A stretch of 64,000 nt of DNA from positions 434,001-498,000 of the forward strand of contig NZ_FVZN01000014.1 in assembly GCF_900168685.1 (NCBI RefSeq), given 5' to 3'. Under the pieces are notes generated by a model. The model was not told the origin of the DNA. It made no database searches and saw only the letters and a program-made list of their open reading frames with translations. This DNA comes from Solibacillus isronensis. Lineage in GTDB: Bacteria; Bacillota; Bacilli; Bacillales_A; Planococcaceae. Shown here piece after piece: positions 1-9,220 of the stretch (position 1 is the first letter of the stretch; each line of letters opens with the position of its first letter). The translations under genes were made by a program, and so were the position numbers.

Positions 1-242
1 ATTACAATATAATTATGAAAAAAATTCGAACAGAAAAGCGTCTGATCGATATGAATGAACAAATTGCGGCACTTAAAGTTGCGGAAAATGATTTTCAGGA
101 TTTACTTGATGAAATCAGCCTGCTTATCGGCCATTCCGTTTCGGAAGCTGTAAAAGTTCCGGTAAGCAATCCGTTTTTTGCAAGCAGTTCTTCTTGTGGC
201 GGCGGATGCGGTACAGGCGGCGGTTGTTCGTGTTCAGCTTAA
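1..242 (+). CDS. ricF: RicF (YlbF), C-terminal part, cut by the window edge
   Basis: The reading frame is open to the left edge (from base 3), so only the last ~79 residues are present and the true start lies outside the window. The C-terminus ends in a Cys/Gly-rich tail (CGGGCG...GCSC) like that of B. subtilis YlbF. There, RicF forms a complex with RicA (YmcA) and RicT (YaaT) that carries [4Fe-4S] clusters and promotes RNase Y-dependent mRNA maturation, competence, biofilm formation and sporulation. The segment before the tail is the helical YlbF/YmcA fold (VAENDFQDLLDEIS). An internal ATG at base 15 has no ribosome-binding site and is not the start. ylbG downstream supports the assignment. 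Confidence 0.9.
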   Translation, partial: YNIIMKKIRTEKRLIDMNEQIAALKVAENDFQDLLDEISLLIGHSVSEAVKVPVSNPFFASSSSCGGGCGTGGGCSCSA

Positions 243-251
243 TGTAATAAA

Positions 252-285
252 AAAGCTCCCGAAAATTTCGGGAGCTTTATTTGTT
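252..285. terminator. Bidirectional intrinsic terminator
   Basis: A 12-bp inverted repeat (AAAGCTCCCGAA / TTCGGGAGCTTT) lies between two convergent genes. It is followed by T-rich sequence on the plus strand and preceded by A-rich sequence, so it can end both ricF and the minus-strand GDPD gene. Confidence 0.85.
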
Positions 286-1192
286 ATTGCGATACTTTTT
301 GGATGAGTACTTCTGCGACATCGGGACGGTTTGTCACGATTCCCATTGCCCCTTGTCGGATGACACGGTTCATTGTTACGAGATCATCAATGTCGCTGTA
401 AATTGTCGGTACATTAAGTTCCGATAAAAACTTAACAAAGCGCGGTGAATCATAATTGAAAACACCTTGTTTTAATGGAACGATAAACAAGTCCACTTTT
501 GGGTGGTACAAATGACCGAATTGACTTGTAAATGAAGTCATTGCCTTTTTAATATCGCCTTCACCGGCACCAAGAGCGATGCGGTTTTGTGCATATAAGT
601 TGAAGCGGTCGATTTGTTCGCTATACGGACTTGTAACGATTACCTGGTATTGAATATTCAATTCTTCGATTAAACGCCATAGTTTAGAAGGCATTAAACT
701 ACCTTCATATGTGTCTGGGCTATCTTGAATGTTTACGATAAATAGTTTATCCGGATAAGTTTCGATTAATTGGCGTAATGTCACGGCCAGTATATGCTGT
801 TCTCTGTAAGGGAAAGCACCTTCTAAATCTTCAAAGTTATAGCCGATATTGAGTTCTTTTAATTGTTCAAATGTAAAGTCTTTAATAAAGCCAGAGCCAT
901 TTGTTGTGCGGTCTACCGTTGCATCATGAAAAGCGATAATTTCTTCATCTTTTGAAAGGCGGACACTTACTGTAAAGCCATCCACACCGATTTCCGCTGC
1001 TCGTTCAAAAGCAAGTAACGAATGTTCAGGTGCCAGACCCGCGCCTCCATGTTGTGCGATAATAATTGGACGTTCAAATTGTAATGCTTCTTTTGATTCA
1101 CGTTTTTGCGGCTTTGAAATCGCTTTTGTTCCTGCCCATGCCGCCGCACTAGCCGCCGCGATTGCTAAAGCTACTTTTGTTTTCTTACCCAT
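284..1192 (-). CDS. GDPD-family membrane-anchored protein, probable pseudoenzyme
   Basis: 302 residues. The N-terminus (about residues 5-22) is a short Ala-rich hydrophobic segment like a signal anchor; the rest is a glycerophosphodiester phosphodiesterase-type TIM barrel. The family signature is visible, but key positions are changed. The usual HRG is HGG (48-50). The metal-binding E-x-D after it is T-V-S (74-76). The usual N-I-E-x-K is N-I-Q-D-S (154-158). Both general acid/base His candidates (48 and 89) remain. Ordinary GDPDs hydrolyse glycerophosphodiesters to sn-glycerol-3-phosphate and an alcohol; by these changes this protein should bind metal and phosphate poorly. The start has a strong GAGGAGGA ribosome-binding site. 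No operon partner is seen. Confidence 0.8.
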   Translation of the reverse strand: MGKKTKVALAIAAASAAAWAGTKAISKPQKRESKEALQFERPIIIAQHGGAGLAPEHSLLAFERAAEIGVDGFTVSVRLSKDEEIIAFHDATVDRTTNGSGFIKDFTFEQLKELNIGYNFEDLEGAFPYREQHILAVTLRQLIETYPDKLFIVNIQDSPDTYEGSLMPSKLWRLIEELNIQYQVIVTSPYSEQIDRFNLYAQNRIALGAGEGDIKKAMTSFTSQFGHLYHPKVDLFIVPLKQGVFNYDSPRFVKFLSELNVPTIYSDIDDLVTMNRVIRQGAMGIVTNRPDVAEVLIQKVSQ

Positions 1193-1468
1193 TAAATTCG
1201 TCCTCCTCTAACCGTACATTGTTTCGTTGAAAGCTATGTGCAATAAATGAGTTTAAAAAGCTTAAAATAGTATGAAGTGTATATCTCACTCTACTATTTT
1301 TCATTATAACGGAAAAGAAGTGTAACTGTCTAAACTCTGTTGCTAACAATTTGCACATTTGGTATGCTTTTAGTGAAAAAGACGGCTTGAAACTGAGGGA
1401 ATTTACAGGAATTTGTTGCATGATTTAGCTGAATATAAATTTTTTTATGAAGAAACGGGGAGTTTTCC

Positions 1469-1741
1469 ATGAATGAAAGACAAGGTTTAATTATATACGT
1501 TCATCAATTAAAACATGCGAAGTCGTTAAGAAAGTATGGTCACGTAAATTTCATCTCCAGGAGATTAAAATATGTTGTGATTTATTGTAATCGAGACGAA
1601 ATCGAAACGTTGAAAAATAAAATACAACGCCTTCCATTTGTGAAAGACGTTGTAGAATCATACCGTCCATTTGTTAAAAATGAATTTGAAAATGCAAAGC
1701 CGGATAAAGCAAAAGAGTATGATTATAAAATAGGTTTATAA
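1469..1741 (+). CDS. ylbG: YlbG, DUF2129/UPF0298 protein
   Basis: 90 residues, the usual length for this Bacillales family. The match to B. subtilis YlbG is recognisable throughout: RQGLI.YVHQLKH near the start, SRRLKYVVIYC in the middle, and LPFVK..V..SYRP followed by FEN.KPDKAKEYDYKIG at the end. The function is unknown and the protein is predicted soluble and cytoplasmic. It follows the ricF/GDPD pair and, as in Bacillus, lies just upstream of rsmD-coaD. The ATG has a GGGGAG ribosome-binding site. Confidence in family membership is high; no biochemical role is claimed. Confidence 0.9.
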   Translation: MNERQGLIIYVHQLKHAKSLRKYGHVNFISRRLKYVVIYCNRDEIETLKNKIQRLPFVKDVVESYRPFVKNEFENAKPDKAKEYDYKIGL

Positions 1742-1748
1742 TTTTTAC

Positions 1749-2138
1749 TTATTGCATCGGTGGTATGTAACGATTTAATCTCAAAATACCAATTAAGTAT
1801 TGATAATATTGATTTTTTTCCGAAAAAACAGATGAGTGTTTAATTTCAAGAATGTTTTCTTGCTGCTTAACATCTTGAATCGTTTGTTTAAATATCTCAA
1901 TTCGCTTTGACAGTTTTTCCTCGCTATATGGAATCCCTTCGCGGCAAATATATATTGGCATGAATTTGCTTTCACCTGATGGTTTAAAAGCCACGGCTAG
2001 TGAAGCGACTGAATTGCCATCATGAGTTGCAGTGAAAATAAATGCGTTATGGAATCGATGCTCATTTGTTTTGACCAGTTCGCAAAGCTCATATATATCG
2101 CCATAGCCTTGACCGAGTTCGATAAATTGTTGAATCAT
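1749..2138 (-). CDS. Conserved Bacillales protein of unknown function
   Basis: 129 residues from the ATG at 2138, chosen because AAAGGATG lies about 12 bases upstream; a longer reading to 2195 would run into the divergent gene's control region. It begins MIQQFIELGQGYGDIYEL, a motif I associate with a small conserved family found next to ylbG and rsmD in Bacillales. Relatives have sometimes been labelled methylthioribose kinase, but no kinase motif is visible and I do not support that function. No membrane segment or signal peptide. It is transcribed divergently from the gene at 2196, with only 57 bp between starts, so the two probably share a control region. Confidence 0.65.
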   Translation of the reverse strand: MIQQFIELGQGYGDIYELCELVKTNEHRFHNAFIFTATHDGNSVASLAVAFKPSGESKFMPIYICREGIPYSEEKLSKRIEIFKQTIQDVKQQENILEIKHSSVFSEKNQYYQYLIGILRLNRYIPPMQ

Positions 2139-2162
2139 TTTTTTTTTAGCACATCCTTTCTT

Positions 2163-2188
2163 TATAATAGTAACATGATGCAGGAGGT
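2163..2188 (+). promoter_or_regulatory. Divergent control region with TATAAT and ribosome-binding site
   Basis: The 57-bp gap between divergent starts contains TATAAT (2163-2168), a possible -10 for the plus-strand gene, and a strong AGGAGGT (2182-2188) that fixes the TTG start at 2196. No convincing -35 is seen, so the promoter call is tentative. Confidence 0.35.
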
Positions 2189-2195
2189 CAGGCAC

Positions 2196-3605
2196 TTGAA
2201 AATTGCCGTTAGTATTTTTTCATTTTTAACGATACTAATCGGAACTATACTTTTTATGCAGTTCCAAGTTTATTCGGATAAAGTGGACTCGACTGAAAAA
2301 GGCTATCGTTATTCTCAGGAAATTGAAATTATGTACCGGGGCGAAAGTTTGGATATTCGCCAGCACTTTAAAAATTTGCCGAATGAAGAACTGACGATTG
2401 AATGGCCGAAAGCTTCCATTAATCCTGATTGTTTTATAGAAAATGAACATAGCTGTGCACGTTTAAGTGAAGACTCCAATAAGTTTAAAGCCGGAGAAAC
2501 AAGGGCACAATCGATTTCCTATGTCATTCCTTTAAAGGACGGCTTACAATCCCGTAAGCTTATGAAAAATGTCTTTGCTACATTAAAAAATGGGGATGTT
2601 CAGTTCTCAACGGTGCATATTTCCACTGAAAAAGAAGTAAAAGGGCAGTGGGTAACAGGTTTGCCGTTAATCGGTGAGCAAAAATTGTCACTCGTCAACT
2701 ATTCGATGTTTAGTGGGGAAGGCCCGGTAAAAGATCTGTTTTGGCAAGATGGGGACTTTGCGCTGCAAAATGAAGTGGGCGTTGTCTCCATTTATTCAAG
2801 AACTCCATTAAAAGCTGCATTTTATGAAAAGCTTGAAAAAGTCAACTTCTTAAGCGATGAACATCTTGCAATTATTAACGGTACAAATATAGATGGTGTC
2901 GATGGGTTCCGTATGCTATTTGTGCCGAATGTAACAGTGGCAAAGGTGCAGCAGAATGTCCTGATTACACAACTGGAAGCAGTCTATGATTTTGGTGACA
3001 GCCCGCATTGGCTGAAAGAATTAATGGCATCATTTTTGACGGGTACTGTATTTGGTGGAGAGAAAACAAAAGAAGTCGCTGCAACAATTACCGCCCAATT
3101 AACGGACTCACAACTGACAGAGTGGCGAGAACGACTACAGGCATTGGAAGGTAAAAAGATTAGTGGAGAACTGCTCGACAGGGAGCTGTCTGAAGTATTG
3201 GGAGCTTCTACAAAATATATTTCAATGAATGCACAATCAGAAAAGTCCTATCCGTTTTTATATAATGACCCGCGAGATCTTTACGTCAATTCGGAAAAGC
3301 AGACTGCCGTTCAAGTGGTATTAAAAGATGGCGAAGTATTGTACGGGGCAGATTTGCTTCTGGAATCGATCGGTTATGATGTAAGTATAGGAGAACATGG
3401 GTATTATGTAGTAAGTGAAACGCGTGAATTCAGATTCCCGCATGAACCTGGTTTTTATGTATTTAATCAGAGACGCTATGACACGGTATCATTACCGGTT
3501 AAACAAGTTGCGGGCCAATATTTCATTGAGGAATCGTGGTTACAGCGTTTGTTTATAGTTGAAATTGAGAAGACGGAAGACCGAATTAATATTTCGGCTC
3601 CTTAA
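2196..3605 (+). CDS. Membrane-anchored protein with C-terminal stalk-like domain, function unknown
   Basis: 469 residues from a TTG start at 2196, chosen for the AGGAGGT seven bases upstream; earlier in-frame starts overlap the divergent gene. Residues ~2-20 form one hydrophobic helix (KIAVSIFSFLTILIG), which would anchor the protein with its bulk outside the cell. The last ~110 residues (from about NSEKQTAVQVVLKDGEVLYG to the end) resemble the copper-amine-oxidase N-terminal-like or 'stalk' domain of Firmicute surface proteins: paired short strands with G-Y and aromatic positions. The middle has no family I recognise. It precedes rsmD by 34 bp and may be cotranscribed with it. An envelope role is an inference from topology only. 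Confidence 0.6.
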   Translation: MKIAVSIFSFLTILIGTILFMQFQVYSDKVDSTEKGYRYSQEIEIMYRGESLDIRQHFKNLPNEELTIEWPKASINPDCFIENEHSCARLSEDSNKFKAGETRAQSISYVIPLKDGLQSRKLMKNVFATLKNGDVQFSTVHISTEKEVKGQWVTGLPLIGEQKLSLVNYSMFSGEGPVKDLFWQDGDFALQNEVGVVSIYSRTPLKAAFYEKLEKVNFLSDEHLAIINGTNIDGVDGFRMLFVPNVTVAKVQQNVLITQLEAVYDFGDSPHWLKELMASFLTGTVFGGEKTKEVAATITAQLTDSQLTEWRERLQALEGKKISGELLDRELSEVLGASTKYISMNAQSEKSYPFLYNDPRDLYVNSEKQTAVQVVLKDGEVLYGADLLLESIGYDVSIGEHGYYVVSETREFRFPHEPGFYVFNQRRYDTVSLPVKQVAGQYFIEESWLQRLFIVEIEKTEDRINISAP

Positions 3606-3639
3606 AAAAATTACGGACACGATTTAGTAGGAAAGTTTG

Positions 3640-4703
<1,064 letters not shown>

Positions 4704-4752
4704 TAAAAGAGCTTCTGTGAAGGATAACGTCCCCACACAGAAGCTCTTTTTG
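4704..4752 (+). terminator. Intrinsic terminator after coaD
   Basis: A 15-bp stem (AAAAGAGCTTCTGTG / CACAGAAGCTCTTTT) with a loop of ~16 bases and a T run. It separates coaD from the convergent ylbJ and can act in both directions. Confidence 0.85.
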
Positions 4753-4804
4753 TATTCACAATGGAGCCGTATCCGCAGAAATCAACGGACTTCATTTAAA
4801 AAAC

Positions 4805-5683
4805 TTATAAAAACAACAGGAAAAATAATATTGGGATGACAATGCTGTAAACAACACGTGTGAAAATATACGGACGAATCGCAATATTGGCTGATCGGGC
4901 AATTACAATTACTTGCAGGTGAATACTTAAACTCTGAGTTGTCAAAAATACGACAGTGAAAAATATGAGCATGTCGCCATATAGTTGCTGATGTAGCAAA
5001 TGTAACCCGTTCGTCACCTCAAGAAAGCTGGCAATTCCAATTTCTAAATAGGTAGGAATTGATTTGAAAACCACTTCGACACTATGTAGAAACACTTGGT
5101 AAATCGTCGTAAAAAAAATGATCGTTGTTGCTACAATCAATATTGTAGGGGCACTTTCCTTAATGCTTGACGTAAATGGTGTCGGGTCTTTAGGTGCTTT
5201 ATGGACTTCTTTTGACAGCGGAGGAGAAAATTTATATACGGCAATCAGTAAAATGAATGAAAAGCTATGTAATAAAATTAAATATTGCCAGCTGAATGTT
5301 GTGGAATTTAATAAATCGCTTCCGACAAAGCCGAATAAAAAAAGCGGGCTTGGACAATGGCAAATGCCGAGCAAATAGGCGGCTTGCTGCTTTGTAATCG
5401 AATTACGTTTCACGAGTTGCGTAATTGTAGCAGCACCTGTCGGATACCCCCCGATGGCACTAATTCCGTAAGTTTGTAAAAAAACGATAAAGGGTGAATT
5501 ATTATAAGAATGCGTCAATTTTAAAAGCCATGTCGTCAATACTAAATACGGCAGTAAATATGGAAATAAAGCTTCCATAAATAGCGATACACCAATGTCT
5601 GCACCTACATGTGTCATTTCCGGAAAAAATAATAATAAACTAATTAATGTAATACATAAAAGGATTGTCCAAATATTTTTCAT
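4805..5683 (-). CDS. ylbJ: YlbJ-type sporulation integral membrane protein, short form
   Basis: About 292 residues from ATG 5683, with roughly eight hydrophobic helices. The segment GISAIGGYPTGAATI and the neighbouring CHCPSPLFLFGFV match the YlbJ/nucleoside-recognition membrane family. B. subtilis YlbJ, needed for heat-resistant spores and made under sigma-E, is about 400 residues as I recall it, so this copy is shorter. An upstream TTG at 5737 would extend the protein but overlaps the sigma-E-like -10 and is rejected as start. The ATG lacks a good ribosome-binding site, so a TTG at 5692 remains possible. It is monocistronic between two convergent or divergent neighbours, as expected for a separately timed sporulation gene. 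Confidence 0.75.
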   Translation of the reverse strand: MKNIWTILLCITLISLLLFFPEMTHVGADIGVSLFMEALFPYLLPYLVLTTWLLKLTHSYNNSPFIVFLQTYGISAIGGYPTGAATITQLVKRNSITKQQAAYLLGICHCPSPLFLFGFVGSDLLNSTTFSWQYLILLHSFSFILLIAVYKFSPPLSKEVHKAPKDPTPFTSSIKESAPTILIVATTIIFFTTIYQVFLHSVEVVFKSIPTYLEIGIASFLEVTNGLHLLHQQLYGDMLIFFTVVFLTTQSLSIHLQVIVIARSANIAIRPYIFTRVVYSIVIPILFFLLFL

Positions 5684-5726
5684 CCTTTTCAATATTTTGT
5701 CATTCGCTCGTTCAAATGCTACACTA

Positions 5727-5756
5727 ATTGTATGCAATTAAAGTTTAAATTAGTAT
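5727..5756 (-). promoter_or_regulatory. Sigma-E-like promoter for ylbJ
   Basis: On the minus strand CATACAAT (5734 down to 5727) matches the sigma-E -10 consensus. The -35 side is only AT-rich and weak. B. subtilis ylbJ belongs to the sigma-E regulon, which fits. Confidence 0.5.
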
Positions 5757-5895
5757 TTCAACTAATCGGCAAGTAATTTTTAAGGAACGAATTTTGACAT
5801 AAAACCGTCTTATAATTTGTTGGTAGCTGACAAAAATTAGTCCTGATACAATTACGCCAATGCGAAATCGATTAATTATAGAGGAGTCTAAATAA

Positions 5896-6945
5896 ATGGG
5901 GAATAAAGGGAAAATAGCATTTGGCCTGTTTCTAATTATATTAATGGGTTTGTCTTTCTATAGGTTGGATTATTATATTACAAAACCAGGTGGTACATAT
6001 AATGTAAGCGAATTTTTGGCGATTCAAAATGGGGACCAGGACGATGAAGGTTCATTTTATATGACGACCGTTGCGATGGGGCAGGCAACTCCGTTAACTT
6101 ATGCAATGGCAGCCGTCGCGGATTATTATGATATTGTAAAATTAACAGATGTACGCCAAGAGGAAGAAGATGACGAAGAATATAATGTTCGCCAATTGAA
6201 ATATATGACGGACTCCCAATTTAATGCAACGTATGTAGCGTTCAACCGTGCAGGGCTTGAATATCAAGTGACGTACAAAGGACTCTATGTATTGAATGTG
6301 CTTGCAGATGGCGCCGCAGACGGACAGTTAAAGCCGGGAGATGAAATTGTGGAAGTGGATAATGAACGTATTGATAGTTTGGACACGTTTCTTACTCTCA
6401 TTACGCCGAAAGTAAAGGGAGATAAAATTAATCTAGTTGTAAAACGTGATGGAAAACTTATTGACGAAACGTTGGAGATTAAAGAAATACCAGGTTCTGA
6501 AGGACGTATTGGTATCGGTATCACTTATTCAGAAAGCAAATCAATCAAAACCGATCCGAAAGTGACTGTCAAAACAGAAGATATTGGCGGACCTTCTGCC
6601 GGGTTAATGTTTACATTAGAGCTGTTAAATCAGCTGATCGATGAAGATTTAACAAAAGGCTATGAAATTGCAGGTACCGGTGAAATGTTGGAGGATGGAA
6701 CGGTAGGTCGAATTGGCGGTATAGAGAAAAAAGTTGTTTCTGCGGATAAAGAAGGCGTCGATATTTTCTTTGCACCTGATGACGAAATAACAAAAGAAAT
6801 GCTTGAGTATAACCCAAGCATTACTTCAAATTATGAGGTGGCAGCCCAAACAGCAAAAGCCATTGATTCCGACATGAAAGTTATTCCTGTTAAAACAATT
6901 GATGATGCTCTGAATTATTTAAATCAACTACAACCGAAAAATTAA
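5896..6945 (+). CDS. ylbL: YlbL/SepM-like PDZ-Lon protease
   Basis: 349 residues. An N-terminal anchor helix (~6-22) is followed by a PDZ domain (about 120-200; GLYVLNVLADGAADGQLKPGDEI) and a Lon-type Ser/Lys peptidase domain. The catalytic pair is visible: Ser234 in GGPSAGLM and Lys279 in GGIEKK. The active site should face outside the membrane. In B. subtilis YlbL works with CtpA to remove the division inhibitor YneA during DNA-damage checkpoint recovery; streptococcal SepM processes a competence peptide. The start has a GAGGAG ribosome-binding site. It converges with tmcAL with overlapping stop codons, as in the B. subtilis ylbL-ylbM arrangement. Confidence 0.93.
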   Translation: MGNKGKIAFGLFLIILMGLSFYRLDYYITKPGGTYNVSEFLAIQNGDQDDEGSFYMTTVAMGQATPLTYAMAAVADYYDIVKLTDVRQEEEDDEEYNVRQLKYMTDSQFNATYVAFNRAGLEYQVTYKGLYVLNVLADGAADGQLKPGDEIVEVDNERIDSLDTFLTLITPKVKGDKINLVVKRDGKLIDETLEIKEIPGSEGRIGIGITYSESKSIKTDPKVTVKTEDIGGPSAGLMFTLELLNQLIDEDLTKGYEIAGTGEMLEDGTVGRIGGIEKKVVSADKEGVDIFFAPDDEITKEMLEYNPSITSNYEVAAQTAKAIDSDMKVIPVKTIDDALNYLNQLQPKN

Positions 6946-8150
6946 TAGCGAATAGGCGGAGTTTTATAATCTTCGTCTATTTTTTTATTTGAAAATTGCT
7001 GTATGCCTAATTGGTACATTTGAGTTGCGTGCAAATCGATGGCCAATATAGGATCACTGACAGCTGCAACCCGGCTGATGAGCGGCATTGAAAGGGACTT
7101 TTTAATACTTGAAATATATTGCTGACCAGCTGATGTCATGCCCAATATCCGAATATATGTAGGGCTTGAATAGGCATGTAACTGTTCTTTCGTGACTCCA
7201 GTATAAATATGTGTCAGCATTCGCTGGAGTCTTGTCCATGTATAGCGTTTCGATTTCAACGCATTCATAAACTCCTCAAAGTCCAAGCTCGTTCTCGCAT
7301 ATTTAATAAGTGAGTTTTCAAGCCCTTCTGATACGTCTGCATACTGTTTTAACTGCTGTGGGGTATGTCTTGAAATAGCATACTGTAAAAGTGGCCAAAA
7401 GCCTTCCCAGCTTGCAAAACGACCATGTTCTTCCTGCCAGTGTCCAAGTTGATCAATACTCGGCTCGGGTAAAAATTGTGTAACCTGCTCGAGAGACTTA
7501 CCGCTGAATAATGCCTGGCGGATCCCGGTAGCACTGGCAATTTCGCTGTCTGTATCTATCGCATCATGATATCCTGCAGCAATTCGCTGAATGGTAGCTG
7601 GTCTCATAACTGTCTGTAGCTTCTCAATTGCTTCGACGTAATGGAAGCCTAGTATATTATTTGGTTGCCCTAAATCAATGTATGCATTCGGGGAAAGTTG
7701 TTTAAGCTGTTCATATGCCGTAAAAAGAGCTTGCGGATAGCTTTTGCCTTGCTGAATTGTTTCTTTAATAATGGAGTTGTAGAGTGTACGGTTGCTTTCT
7801 ATTAAGTGATAAGTGTTGAGAAACGGCGTGATGGTTCCTTGTTCGCTCCCAAATGCTAATGTAGTACATTGCATTGCTTCCAATAGTTGGACAGCACCTG
7901 AAGCAAAACTAGTTGCCTGAGCAGTGCTGAAAATATAAGGAAGTTCGATTACGACGTCAACTCCGCTTGCGAGTGCCATCTTTGTCCGGTGCCATTTGTC
8001 GACGAGTGCTGGCTCTCCTCGCTGTAAAAATTGACCGCTCATAACAGCAACCGCAACATCACTGTTCGTAGTGCGTTTTGCTTCGTTTACGTGATGCAGA
8101 TGGCCATTGTGAAATGGATTATATTCAACAACTATACCGACGGCTTGCAT
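6942..8150 (-). CDS. tmcAL: tRNA(Met) cytidine acetate ligase (TmcAL, YlbM)
   Basis: 402 residues from ATG 8150, supported by GGGGAAG upstream; longer readings have no such site. TmcAL uses acetate and ATP to form N4-acetylcytidine at the wobble position of elongator tRNA-Met. The N-terminal nucleotidyltransferase signature VEYNPFHNGHLHH carries the HxGH-type ATP site, and MSGQFLQRGEPALVDKW is a typical family block. The gene ends inside the ylbL stop codon on the opposite strand, a four-base tail-to-tail overlap with no room for a terminator. It is divergent from yceD-rpmF. Confidence 0.93.
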   Translation of the reverse strand: MQAVGIVVEYNPFHNGHLHHVNEAKRTTNSDVAVAVMSGQFLQRGEPALVDKWHRTKMALASGVDVVIELPYIFSTAQATSFASGAVQLLEAMQCTTLAFGSEQGTITPFLNTYHLIESNRTLYNSIIKETIQQGKSYPQALFTAYEQLKQLSPNAYIDLGQPNNILGFHYVEAIEKLQTVMRPATIQRIAAGYHDAIDTDSEIASATGIRQALFSGKSLEQVTQFLPEPSIDQLGHWQEEHGRFASWEGFWPLLQYAISRHTPQQLKQYADVSEGLENSLIKYARTSLDFEEFMNALKSKRYTWTRLQRMLTHIYTGVTKEQLHAYSSPTYIRILGMTSAGQQYISSIKKSLSMPLISRVAAVSDPILAIDLHATQMYQLGIQQFSNKKIDEDYKTPPIRY

Positions 8151-8276
8151 AAACTTCCCCCTTACGCTAAAATAGTTTTTTGTTCGCATCAATACGTTCG
8201 AAATGAATGTATCTTTGCAATATGTTAGAATTAATTTGATTATAAGCACGTTTTGTAATAGTGACAAGAAATTATC

Positions 8277-8305
8277 TTGACATCTTTTTTTATGGGCTAT
8301 ATAAT
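8277..8305 (+). promoter_or_regulatory. Consensus sigma-A promoter for yceD-rpmF
   Basis: A perfect -35 TTGACA (8277-8282), a 17-bp spacer and a perfect -10 TATAAT (8300-8305) lie ahead of yceD. This is the best-matching vegetative promoter in the window and fits high expression of ribosomal protein L32. Confidence 0.9.
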
Positions 8306-8334
8306 AAACAGTGTTGTCTCGAGGTGATTAACGA

Positions 8335-8868
8335 ATGAAATGGTCAATTCATCAATTATCAAAGTTTCGAAAAGACGGAATGCCGATTGATACAGTTGTT
8401 CAATTGGATGAAGTAAAAAATCGTAACACCGATATACGTAACGTTTCACCCGTTCATGTAAAAGGGCTTTGTACTTTTGGTGCATCGCAAATGACTTGTC
8501 AATTAACGATTAGCACTACATTAACGCTTCCATGTGCACGCACGTGGGAAGATGTTGAATATCCTGTGAACATCGAAACAGTAGAAGTTTTCAGTTGGGT
8601 CGATGAAGAAAATCGCGGGGATGTTGAGGGCGATATCCATTATGTTGATGGAGACGTTGTTGATATGAAACCAGTCCTGGAGGAATTAATTCTTCTTGAA
8701 GTGCCGATGCAAGTATTCAAAGAGAATACCGAAGGACAAGTGCAAGGCGGTAAAGGCTGGAACTATTCAACGGATGAAGATGTAGAAAAAGCTAAGGAAG
8801 TTGACGAACCAAAATTGGATCCAAGACTGGCTGCTTTAGCTAAGTATTTTGATCAAACAGATGAATAA
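8335..8868 (+). CDS. yceD: YceD/DUF177 protein (YlbN)
   Basis: 177 residues, the normal size. YceD (DUF177) proteins are almost always encoded directly upstream of rpmF, and the family is linked to 23S rRNA or large-subunit processing in bacteria and plants; the mechanism is not settled. Visible marks are the N-terminal [11 protein letters not shown], a central LPCARTW (relatives often have CxRC, here reduced to one Cys) and the acidic C-terminus ending in [20 protein letters not shown] gives the ribosome-binding site. It is cotranscribed with rpmF from the consensus promoter just upstream. Confidence 0.93.
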   Translation: MKWSIHQLSKFRKDGMPIDTVVQLDEVKNRNTDIRNVSPVHVKGLCTFGASQMTCQLTISTTLTLPCARTWEDVEYPVNIETVEVFSWVDEENRGDVEGDIHYVDGDVVDMKPVLEELILLEVPMQVFKENTEGQVQGGKGWNYSTDEDVEKAKEVDEPKLDPRLAALAKYFDQTDE

Positions 8869-8891
8869 ATATCTGTAAGGAGGTGCCATCA

Positions 8892-9065
8892 ATGGCTGTA
8901 CCATTTAGAAGAACTTCTAAAACTGCAAAAAGAAAGCGTCGTACGCATTTCAAACTATCTGTACCTGGTATGGTAGCTTGCCCAAACTGTGGAGAAGCTA
9001 AACTATCTCACCGTGTTTGCAAAGCTTGCGGACAATACAAAGGTAAAGAAGTAGTAGCGAAATAA
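8892..9065 (+). CDS. rpmF: 50S ribosomal protein L32
   Basis: 57 residues. The sequence is typical L32: [11 protein letters not shown], a basic stretch of Lys/Arg, then [22 protein letters not shown]. Four cysteines (30, 33, 43, 46) form the zinc-ribbon, so this is the zinc-binding (C+) form of L32. The start is ATG 8892, nine bases after a GTG that lies inside the AGGAGGTG ribosome-binding site and so cannot be the start. It is the second gene of the yceD-rpmF operon and is followed by a strong hairpin. Confidence 0.98.
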   Translation: MAVPFRRTSKTAKRKRRTHFKLSVPGMVACPNCGEAKLSHRVCKACGQYKGKEVVAK

Positions 9066-9084
9066 TTCAGTATTTACGCTATAT

Positions 9085-9127
9085 AAAGACTAGTTAAGAG
9101 ACCATGGCTCTTAACTAGTCTTTTTTC
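9085..9127 (+). terminator. Intrinsic terminator after rpmF
   Basis: A 16-bp perfect stem (AAAGACTAGTTAAGAG and its complement) with a 7-base loop and six or more T. Confidence 0.93.
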
Positions 9128-9145
9128 TGTTTTTACCTAGAAGCA

Positions 9146-9174
9146 TTGTCAAAACAATAGCACTCAACTATTAT
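9146..9174 (+). promoter_or_regulatory. Sigma-A promoter for the hydratase-family gene
   Basis: TTGTCA (9146-9151), 17-bp spacer, TATTAT (9169-9174), 46 bp before the next start codon. Confidence 0.6.
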
Positions 9175-9220
9175 TAGAATAGTTTGATATATCGAAATAA
9201 TTACTAAAGGGGATGGGCAA

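Noticed and set aside
1749-2138. Methylthioribose kinase
   Set aside because: The protein is about a third of the size of that enzyme and shows no ATP-binding or kinase motif.
5684-5737. TTG 5737 as the ylbJ start
   Set aside because: It overlaps the sigma-E-like -10 and would lie outside the mRNA; the added residues are not hydrophobic or family-like.
5803-5825. Sigma-A promoter before ylbL
   Set aside because: TTGACA and TATAAT are both present but only 11 bp apart.
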